Below, in pieces: positions 1-6,753 of a stretch of 12,610 bases of DNA. The notes under the pieces were generated by a model that saw nothing but the letters and a program-made list of their open reading frames with translations, made no database searches and had not been told where the DNA came from. Position numbers and translations under genes: made by a program. Origin of the DNA: Brachionus koreanus (lineage: Eukaryota; Rotifera; Eurotatoria; Ploima; Brachionidae); contig PJRA01000524.1 of assembly GCA_016987375.1 (NCBI GenBank), positions 652,315 through 664,924 on the forward strand, given 5' to 3'. Each line of letters starts with the position of its first letter. Position 1 is the first letter of the stretch.

Positions 1-14
1 GAAATATCCAGAGA

Positions 15-28
15 TTAGACATGTCTAA
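15..28. repeat. 14-bp perfect palindrome
   Basis: TTAGACATGTCTAA is its own reverse complement. Its central ten bases fit the p53-family half-site pattern RRRCWWGYYY. It lies in the presumed 3' untranslated part of the minus-strand retrotransposon. A single half-site is weak evidence of function. Confidence 0.35.
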
Positions 29-40
29 ATATTTGGTAGT

Positions 41-960
41 TCAGGAAAAAAAAGAAGAAATTGTTAGGTAGCAATTACACAATGGAGTAGGATATTCAAT
101 ATATCTTGATTCGAAACCTTCTCTATATTCTTCCACCAGTCTGACGACCAGTGGGACAGAGTGATTCAATCCTGTCCTGGCATATCTCTCACTCAACTCA
201 AAGAGTCGATTTGAAACTGTTAGTAGTTTAAGTTTATTGAAGGCCTCTTGGTGCATAATATTGGAGGAGGTATCATATTTCAGCTTCAAAATAGATCGAA
301 CTGCTGAATTTTGGATAACTTGTATTTTTTTGATGTTAGTTTCTGAGAATGAATTTAAACAAGGAAAAGAATAGTCCAAAATTGATCCTATCAATGATTT
401 GTAAAGATTACCTAATGTTTTTGGTTAAAGACCCCATTTCCTATTTGAGAGATATTTTATTATATTAAGCCTTGAATTACAGCGTTCTTTTAATTCATCC
501 ACCATTGGACTAAATGTAAGTTTTGAGTCTAGTGTGATGCCTAAGAATTTGACTTTTTCCTCATTATTTAAATTGTTACCATTAATTCTAAGATCAAGAC
601 TGATTTTAACTTTTGTTTTTTTCTCGAGGATCATGTAACATGACTTTTCAGTAGAAATTTTCATTTTCCATTTGAAAAGCCATTTTTCAACTTCTTTTAA
701 GTACTTAATGATCGTGTTTTCAAGATTTCCTAACTTTTTGAAAGTAAAAAAAGTAGCCAAATCATCTGCAAAAAGAAGAGAGTATTGACAGTTTGTTTTG
801 TTTTTTTTTGGAATGTCATTTATAAAAATACTAAAAAGAAGTGGACTAATTACTGACCCTTGTGGAACTCCTGCTTTTATAGAGTATTAATCACTTAAAT
901 GACCATTTACATTTACTCTAAAAAATCTAAAAGATCTTAAATGTATCTTAAGATCTTAGA
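41..960 (-). pseudogene. Non-LTR retrotransposon reverse transcriptase, 3' part, Jockey/CR1-like, three in-frame stops
   Basis: On the minus strand one reading frame runs from about 960 down to a TGA stop at 41-43. In order it shows the RT block GVPQGSVISPLLF (around 835-875), the catalytic FADD box (about 757-770), the FLGITLDSKLTF block (about 510-545), and a post-RT region with DYSFPCL and an IQNSAVRSIL-type helix typical of Jockey/CR1 elements. TAA stops interrupt it at 956-958, 887-889 and 425-427, all in the same frame and with no frameshift, so the copy is dead but not old. The endonuclease domain and the first RT motifs are missing; above about 960 the frame degenerates, as in a 5'-truncated insertion. 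The 3' UTR and tail lie beyond the window. If active, the protein would reverse transcribe the element RNA at a nicked target. The clade is inferred from motifs only. Confidence 0.9.
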
Positions 961-999
961 TGACGAAATGTCATCTTGCTTAATTTCAGTATTAAGCAA
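931..999. repeat. Three consecutive perfect stem-loops
   Basis: Three inverted repeats lie end to end: arms 931-940/948-957 (10 bp, 7 nt loop, each arm containing the palindrome AAGATCTT), arms 958-964/970-976 (7 bp, 5 nt loop), and arms 976-984/991-999 (9 bp, 6 nt loop). All arms are perfectly complementary. They sit where the recognisable retrotransposon frame gives out. Whether they belong to the element, to its target or to the host is not clear. Confidence 0.6.
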
Positions 1000-1399
1000 A
1001 TTCGTCCTCGTTCTGTTTTTTATTAAGCTTTTATTTGGGAAATTGCACAATTAAATCCATTTCAATTTCTATGTAAAAACATCATACATTTGACAAGATC
1101 TGTATTTTCAAAAATTCTTGGCAGTCGTGATTAGTCAAGTTGTTTTTTTACGTTTGAAAATTTTTTTTTTTAAAAAGTTTTTCTCGCGTTGTATTCCATA
1201 TAAGTGATCAGTCAGAGCCTGAAAAATAAATTAATATTTAGACAAAATTTTTAATTGAGAGCAACAGTAAATATAAAAAAAAATTCAAAATTTTAAAGAA
1301 TTAAATAATTAAAATATTCTTTTCATTCAATTAATTGCTAGTTTAATCTTTTATTACAATTTTGATGGTTAATTTTATTTTGATTTAAAATTATTTGAG

Positions 1400-1436
1400 T
1401 TCTGATACAAATGAACATGCCTTTGAGGTGCTTTTT
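1400..1436 (+). CDS. DENND5: Candidate small upstream exon of the DENND5-like gene (PLAT domain)
   Basis: A 37-nt stretch follows an AG (ttatttgag) and precedes a GTAAAT donor. Read in phase it gives SDTNEHAFEVLF, then joins in phase 0 to the certain exon at 1821 ([11 protein letters not shown]). In PLAT domains a strand ending in an aromatic-rich F-x-V type stretch precedes the 'LG-x-L-x-x-x-x-IGHDN' segment, so the order fits. The evidence is the phase match and placement only. The first strands of the PLAT domain were not found between 960 and 1400, so they would lie in exons beyond the window or have been lost. Confidence 0.42.
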
Positions 1437-1820
1437 GTAAATAATCTAGCCAAAAAGTGATTAATATTTCAATGCGACTAACATAAATAAACCATGCTGA
1501 AATATAAATAAATTTTCTACTTTAGAGAATATATTCTGTTAAATAAGTAATGACACAGTTTGATGTTTGATTTGCAAATAAATAAAGAGTAAAAATTTTT
1601 TTTTTAAATCGTCCACATAAAAATATCATTCACAAATAATATGCATGCTGCACTTTGCTTCATTTCCCGAACCATCTTTTAATTTCTAGAAATAAAGATT
1701 ATGAAAATACACAAAACTGATTAAGATACCCTTTACATAAATCTTAATATTACTTCAAGATTTTTTTAAACTAAATAAAATCTTGGTGATATTTTTCTAA
1801 AAATAAATATTTTTTAAAAG
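1437..1820 (+). other. Intronic or intergenic stretch upstream of the PLAT exon
   Basis: This AT-rich stretch would be a 384-nt intron if the 37-nt exon at 1400 is real. A slightly less AT-rich patch at about 1610-1690 shows a short minus-strand open frame (MVREMKQSAACILF...) that I cannot identify. Nothing else is recognisable. Confidence 0.3.
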
Positions 1821-3192
1821 TGTAAAAACAACTTGGGCCCATTAACAAGTTTAGTAATAGGACATGATAATGCAGGAATAACACCCAAATGGATGATAGA
1901 ATGTCTGTTTGTAAGAAATGAAATTACTGGTCATATAAATAGATTTCCATGTGGACGATGGCTTGGAAAAGGTATTGACGATGACAGTTTAGAAAGGCTT
2001 TTAATTGCAGAGCCATTGGACATCAACGAAACCTATGGTACTCGGTACTAGCTGAAAATTCTAAATATCTAATATTTTTTTAAAGATTTGACAAATTTTA
2101 AAGTTCTCAATGCATTCAGTCCAAGGTCTAGATCTCCGACAGTGGTAAGATCAGAAGAAAAAAGTATACAACTTTTGAATGTTAAATTTTTTTTGGTTTT
2201 TTGAAATTCAAATACAAAAAGAACAAAAATTTTCAATTTTTTTATAAATTAAAATTTACTAAGAAATATTAAAAATTAAAAGTGCAAAATAGTTTTTGGC
2301 GACTTTTTTACTTTAAATTTATTTTTTATTCAAAAAAAAACACAGATAGACATTTAAATGGTTATTGATTTGATATTCAAAACAAGAAAGAAAAAATTTT
2401 ATTTTTGATAAAAAAGGTGCATCTTTTTTTGCAGTAATTTTTGTTCTGTTTCTATTTGTATTTCAAAATAGCAAAATTATAAGAATTGCTTAATTTGATC
2501 GATTTTTTAAGAGCTTCCTTCATCGGCCATTCAAGAAATGGTCGGAAATACCATCAATTCTTTAGTGAAACATTTTGAAAAGCCAGAAACTGAAGTACTC
2601 TTTTCTCATAATTTTATTCATCAATTTTAATTGTCTTATGCTAAAAGAGAGGTCATTTGACAAGCTTAATGTGTGGTGAAAATGGACTTGTAGCATGTTT
2701 GGAACACATTTTTACATTTGGATACAAGTCTTACAAATTTTTCAAAAAACTCTATGTATGGGATTTTCTAGGTAACATTTTTAAAAAAACTTAAAAATTT
2801 TTCAAATTTTTTTTCTCACTTAAATAGAAAAATCTGCTTATGAAATAGAAACTCTTTTGAACTATCCCAATATAAAATCGTTGGGTAGCAAATCGAACAG
2901 AAATTTCTATCATGAAAAGTTTATAGCTGCAATAAAAGCAATTAATTCAACGTCTATTAATTATGGAAAAGATGGAAAATTCCAGATTTTTATATGCTTG
3001 GCGTGTCGTGATTCATTTTTGACTGAATGGTTTGTAATTTTGAGTAGGACGAACACAGCAAGTCAAATGTACGATGAGTTTTCTTTCCTCAGAAATCTTG
3101 ATCTAAACAAATTTTGCTATAAAATATTGTCGCTTACTGATCAGTTTAATTTTAAATTGGAGAATTCCTTGACCATGGGAATAGTTTATTAA
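1821..3192 (+). CDS. DENND5: DENND5A/B (Rab6-interacting protein 1) homologue, C-terminal exons: PLAT and second RUN domain
   Basis: Five exons join in phase: 1821-2037, 2086-2144, 2514-2594, 2648-2771 and 2828-3192 (stop TAA), coding for 281 residues. Every intron is GT...AG; the sizes are 48, 369, 53 and 56 nt. Exon 1 carries the second half of a PLAT domain ([34 protein letters not shown]). Exon 2 is a serine/arginine-rich linker (FSPRSRSPT). Exons 3-5 hold the second RUN domain: IQEMVG..., [57 protein letters not shown], ending [13 protein letters not shown]. This matches the C-terminus of DENND5, whose DENN domain acts as a GEF for Rab39-type GTPases and whose RUN region binds Rab6 at the Golgi. 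Only the tail is here; the DENN and first RUN domains must lie upstream. ATTAAA (3232) or AATAAA (3409) could serve for poly(A). Confidence 0.9.
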
Positions 3193-3231
3193 GACATTAT
3201 AGATTTAATACATTATTTACTAAATTGTTAA

Positions 3232-3414
3232 ATTAAAGAAAACTATGAGCTAATTATGTAAAATCATTTTTATTTCCTTTTTGCCAAGAAGGATCTTGAG
3301 AACTTTTGTAAATTTCTTATTTATTTTAAAGTGAGCAAAGAATTCATTTTTTGTTAATATATGAAAAAAAAATTCGCATTGATTGACTTTAATGTATTTT
3401 TTATTTACAATAAA
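3232..3414 (+). terminator. Poly(A) signals of the DENND5-like gene
   Basis: ATTAAA at 3232-3237 lies 40 nt after the stop codon, and a canonical AATAAA lies at 3409-3414. Either could direct 3' end formation. In DNA this AT-rich such hexamers also arise by chance. Confidence 0.4.
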
Positions 3415-3880
3415 TATGTTTAAACTAAAAATAATTTTTTAAATATCTTTTCAATATATAGATTAGATTTGACTGTGTTTGCAAAATTTATGGATAAATT
3501 TTAAATTTCAAAATGAAAAAGAAATAATTTTTTGAAACAAATATTTTTCAAATATTTTTGAACAATTGTTGGAATTTTTTAAATTTCTAAAAATAAAATT
3601 TTCAAGACCAAATTATCATAATTAAAAGAAGAGTCTAAGCAAATATTTTTAATATTAAGGTTATTGATTGCTATTTTTTATTAAAAATTATTAGCGATTT
3701 TTTAGATTTTTATAAAATTTCATTTTATTTTGAAATTTAGTTGAAAAAAGTTTTTATTTTATGCTTATGAAATTTTTTTTCAATGCAATTAATTTAATTG
3801 TAATTTTAAAATAAAGATTTCGCCTATCCAAACTTACTAATTTCATAACTTTAATTCCCAAAAATTATTATGAAATTATT
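3415..3880. other. AT-rich intergenic region
   Basis: The space between the DENND5-like gene and the bZIP promoter holds A/T runs and no open frame or hairpin that I can support. Confidence 0.5.
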
Positions 3881-3881
3881 T

Positions 3882-3891
3882 TATATAAATA
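3882..3891 (+). promoter_or_regulatory. TATA box of the bZIP gene
   Basis: TATATAAATA stands about 40 nt before the start codon at 3930. A transcript starting about 30 nt downstream would have a leader of only some 15-20 nt. The position and match are good; the A+T background lowers the certainty. Confidence 0.5.
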
Positions 3892-3929
3892 GGATATAAA
3901 ATTGTTAGATATGTAACTTTCACATAAAA

Positions 3930-4253
3930 ATGAAATCAATGGTTTCACGAGATCAAAAGAAAAAAGTTGTGTGTTTTGGAAACAAAGCGGTCGAAAAAGA
4001 TACCAGAGAATATTTTATTAGAAGGGAGAATAATAATATTGCAGTGAAAAAATGCAGAAAAAAATTGGAAAAATTACAAAAAATACGCGAAGAACGAATG
4101 AATAGACTAATGAACGAAAATCATCAATTGACAAGCATAGTTGACGCTCTTTCCAAGGAATTGAATGTTCTAAAAGAAGTAATAGTTGATATGAATCCTA
4201 ATCATGAATTACCTGAAGAGATATCCAAATTGTTTGCTCAATTGGAAAAATAG
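3930..4253 (+). CDS. Small bZIP transcription factor of the C/EBP (gamma-like) family
   Basis: The 107-residue protein is a single exon. Residues 28-46 form the basic region (EYFIRRENNNIAVKKCRKK) with the invariant Asn35 and Arg43. Leucines at 60, 67, 74 and 81 are spaced exactly by seven. The segment from RRE to the last leucine aligns without gaps to C/EBP proteins, including the LSKELNVLK-type end. It would bind DNA as a dimer in the nucleus. There is no activation domain: about 27 residues precede the basic region and a short tail follows. C/EBP-gamma and Drosophila Irbp18 are built this way and work as heterodimer partners, for example of ATF4-like proteins. Two deviations stand out: Asn34 replaces the Arg usual in C/EBP (RRERNN), and Cys42 replaces Ser, as in Fos/Jun/CREB-type basic regions. 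ATG 3930 is the first start after the TATA box. It could also be a divergent C/EBP of another subgroup. Confidence 0.9.
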   Translation: MKSMVSRDQKKKVVCFGNKAVEKDTREYFIRRENNNIAVKKCRKKLEKLQKIREERMNRLMNENHQLTSIVDALSKELNVLKEVIVDMNPNHELPEEISKLFAQLEK

Positions 4254-4408
4254 ATTTTATCAAACAATTTTTTAGCTATAAAATATATTTTTTAAAGATT
4301 TTTCCTTTTATTTTTTTTACAGTTTTTTGGTAACTAGATATAACATAAAAAAAAACATGGATTGAGTTACATCCGTTTCAATTTTGAAAAATGTGCATAA
4401 ATATTGTA

Positions 4409-4414
4409 AATAAA
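4409..4414 (+). terminator. Poly(A) signal of the bZIP gene
   Basis: AATAAA stands about 155 nt after the stop codon, followed by a T-rich stretch. It is the first canonical hexamer downstream. Confidence 0.5.
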
Positions 4415-4569
4415 ATTTCAAAAATTTTAAATATTTTTTATTATATTGCTTTACTCTTAAGTTTAACTACTAGTTCCATGCTACATGACCAAAATTTGGC
4501 TTGGAATTTTTGGAGATGTTTACATTAACCTGAATTAAGTAAAAGATGATTAACCTTCTTGAGGTAAAA

Positions 4570-4578
4570 TGATGCAAT
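4570..4578 (+). promoter_or_regulatory. C/EBP-ATF composite-type site
   Basis: TGATGCAAT matches the C/EBP-ATF response element (CARE, TGATGxAAx). It lies about 315 nt downstream of the C/EBP-type bZIP gene. The match is visible; function or autoregulation is conjecture, and a chance match is possible. Confidence 0.25.
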
Positions 4579-4870
4579 TTGACTTAAGGATACGTTTATT
4601 TTCACCTAAAAACAAAAAAAAATAAGCAGTAGTTGTTACATTTCCAGATTTTCTCTAATGGAACACAAGTACAATTAACACACTTTAATTGAAAATAAGA
4701 TTGACAGATACCACATGAAATTTAATTTTAATACACAAAAAATTTAAGACAAATTTTTCAAGATTTTAAAAAATTAAAAAAATCTCAAAAAAGTATTTTC
4801 AAACAAAAAAACATCGGTAATAAAAATCCAAATTTTGGTTTTTTTAAGCATATTTTTATGGTCTAAATCA

Positions 4871-4901
4871 TCATTTGAGCCATAGAAATCGGCTCAAATG
4901 A
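4871..4901. repeat. 11-bp perfect stem-loop
   Basis: Arms TCATTTGAGCC (4871-4881) and GGCTCAAATGA (4891-4901) are perfect reverse complements around a 9-nt loop. The arms are richer in G and C than the surroundings, so the match is less likely to be compositional. It directly precedes the open stretch at 4880-5060. Confidence 0.5.
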
Positions 4902-5062
4902 AATTGAAAAGTTAATTCTCAATTGCAAAAAAAAGTCAACATATGTCATCCTAGCAGAAAACAAAGAGTGGAAACAATTGAAAAGGATACCATATATATT
5001 AGTAAAGTTGAAAAAGAACCTGACGTCACTGAAGGTACCGAAAAAAATCGCCACCAAAAAAA
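4877..5062 (+). other. Protein-like but ambiguous open stretch
   Basis: At least two plus frames are open for 50 or more codons. One begins AIEIGSNEIEKLILNCKKKS; another contains DTIYISKVEKEPDVTEGTEK and ends at QKN just after 5060. The minus strand is also open but gives only a Phe-rich shadow. The lower A+T content suggests a past coding or regulatory stretch. No family is recognised, no splice sites clearly frame it, and it may be an upstream remnant of the retroelement that follows. Confidence 0.25.
5021..5028. promoter_or_regulatory. Full CRE palindrome TGACGTCA
   Basis: The perfect 8-bp cAMP-response element sequence stands inside the ambiguous open stretch. No promoter is evident beside it, so function is doubtful. 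Confidence 0.2.
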
Positions 5063-5161
5063 TTAATAAAATTTTCTTACTTACACCTATTTTATATTTA
5101 ATAATTTTTTATCTTAATATAAGACAACTATAAAAAATATAAAAGTTTGGAGATCATTTAA

Positions 5162-5585
5162 TTAATCAAAGCAAATCTAAACTATGTCAACTTCAGAAAT
5201 CCTTTCCATAACAGCAAAATAATGAAGAATGGTGTTGAAATACCATTCGCTTCATTTTTTGAATATATAGGTATGTATTTAAGAGACCGAGAGTAAAAGT
5301 TAAAATCTATTGAGAAAGAATTTCACAGATGCCAACGATCATTTTACTCATTATATGGTTTTGGTTGCAAACCTTGTGGGTTGAATCCAAAAACTATTGG
5401 TTTCATTTTACAAACAATTTTGTAAATCAATATTAAAGTATGAACTTAAGATGCTTCACATCAGCAAAACGTAATTGAATAAATTTAACATTCGTCAATA
5501 TATATTAATAAAAAAATCAATAGGAATTATAAATTTGTCACTTTTTAAGGTACTTAATATTGATTCTATACAAAATGTTTATTAA
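5162..5585 (+). pseudogene. Broken reverse transcriptase C-terminal fragment of a second non-LTR retrotransposon
   Basis: The frame from about 5165 reads KIMKNGVEIPFASFFEYIGM, YLRDRE, then EFHRCQRSFYSLYGFGCK and GLNPKTIGF. This is the thumb and post-RT region of non-LTR elements (NG-V-x-FxYLG block, then a Cys/Arg 'RCxRSFYSL' helix). A TAA interrupts it at 5294-5296. Near 5421 the frame slips by one and continues as CKSILKYELKMLHISKT, a TAA at 5472-5474, then LNKFNIRQYILI and VLNIDSIQNVY to a TAA at 5583-5585. The catalytic palm motifs are absent. The type differs from the minus-strand element at 41-960, which lacks the Cys-rich helix, so at least two families are present. Clade not assigned. 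Confidence 0.75.
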
Positions 5586-5668
5586 AAACAAAAAATTTTT
5601 ATGTTCAATTAAATCCACACTAATGAATTAACTAAATAAATATACGAGCAGCTATAATGGTTATATGA

Positions 5669-5914
5669 CAAGAAGCTGCTGAGTCAAAGGTAATGAAGCA
5701 GTTTTACAAGTACTATGCAGAGGTAGCTGATGAATATCAAGTTGATGCTGGCAAATTAGTATCAAAGCTAATTGGAAATGGACAAAAATGGGTTTATTAG
5801 ATTCAATCAAATTTATATTCAATAGTTTCTATGATAGAGAAGTATCAAATTATCAGCAAAACATTATTCTATTCAGACACTTGTTGGGTTATAATAACTA
5901 CATTTAAACAATAA
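5669..5914 (+). pseudogene. Unidentified broken reading frame
   Basis: After a TGA at 5666-5668 the frame stays open for 43 codons (KVMKQFYKYYAEVADEYQVD then AGKLVSKLIGNGQKWVY), meets a TAG at 5798-5800, and continues in the same frame for 37 codons (SIVSMIEKYQIISKTLFYSD...) to a TAA at 5912-5914. The residue mix is that of an amphipathic helical protein rather than translated A+T noise. I recognise no family. It follows the reverse transcriptase fragment by about 85 nt, so it may be part of the same insertion, or the relic of a host exon. Alternatively the TAG lies in an intron, though no good donor is seen before it. Confidence 0.4.
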
Positions 5915-6680
5915 AAATATTGTAGATTTAAATGGCATAAATTTATATTGACTGGTAGAGTAAAGGTTGAATATTTAAATTCTTCTATAAAAAACCAAAA
6001 TTAACTTTATCAAATTTAATTAGTTTTATATTTATTTTATTTAATTATGGATTTTTTTTATAAATTTAGACTTAAGAGGTCTAAATAAGTTTGTTTGTTA
6101 ATAAATAATTTGGTAATTTGAATTCTGATTAATTTAAGATTTGATAAAAAAGGTAAATATATTGTTCGGAATTATTTAGTGCGAAGCAAGTCGAATCTTT
6201 TTGCTTTTTTTCAAAAGCTCTCCATCAATTTATCTTCATTATCAGCCTTAATATTTTTTTTTAGTATTCTTATCGGCCTTATTATAAGAATACTAAAAAA
6301 ATAATTCTAATTTTTTTTGATATTTTTTTTGATTCGAATAAGCTTCTGAATACAAATTATAGGGAAATCCCACTTAATTTGGTATTTGCTCACTACACTT
6401 AAATAACGACTAGAAGCAAAATTATTTTTATTTAAATAAAAAAAAAACACGCTTCATGTGATTTTTATTTTTTTAAGAAAAAATTTCATTTTTTTATATT
6501 AAAATTTAAAGTATAACAAGTAAGATATGATCTACTTTTAAGACAAAAAAAATGTCATCTAATTTAAAATGTAATTCATATATTTTATTATTATAAATTA
6601 ATTAACGAGATTTTATAGACATAATTAGAGGGTGAAAATTTCGCCATTTAATAGAATTGAATAAAACCGTATCTTCAATT
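5915..6680. other. AT-rich intergenic region
   Basis: Apart from the fold-back sequence at 6183-6346, nothing recognisable is present. Long A and T runs dominate. Confidence 0.5.
6183..6346. repeat. Fold-back sequence with an 18-bp hairpin (MITE-like)
   Basis: The core is a perfect stem: arms 6256-6273 (T7 then AGTATTCTTAT) and 6284-6301, with a 10-nt loop. Further out, GAAGC and TCGAATC at 6183-6197 are mirrored by GATTCGA and GCTTC at 6331-6346. The phrase TTATC(A/G)GCCTTA occurs both left of the hairpin (about 6239) and in its loop side (about 6270). This nesting suggests a small fold-back transposon or a decayed one. No flanking target duplication was found. Confidence 0.4.
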
Positions 6681-6682
6681 TC

Positions 6683-6691
6683 TATATAAAT
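6683..6691 (+). promoter_or_regulatory. Possible TATA box of the Cys4-motif gene
   Basis: TATATAAAT lies about 65 nt before the start codon proposed at 6754. The spacing is reasonable for a short leader. The A+T background makes chance matches common. Confidence 0.35.
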
Positions 6692-6753
6692 TAATATACA
6701 TATCTGAATTTAAAAGTCAAAGAGTAAATCCTTTTAACACTTTAATTGATGCC

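Noticed and set aside
425..958. Alternative genetic code in which TAA is read as an amino acid
   Set aside because: The three in-frame TAA codons occur only in the retrotransposon copy. The DENND5-like and bZIP genes end on TAA or TAG exactly where their families end, and glutamine is written CAA/CAG in the intact genes.
1833..2051. A separate 72-residue protein starting at 1833
   Set aside because: The apparent start is a TTG, and the PLAT sequence clearly continues upstream (CKNN at 1821) and is spliced downstream at 2037.
4863..5057. 64-residue minus-strand open frame
   Set aside because: Its translation is Phe-rich and family-less and is best explained as the complement of the plus-strand Lys/Glu-rich stretch.
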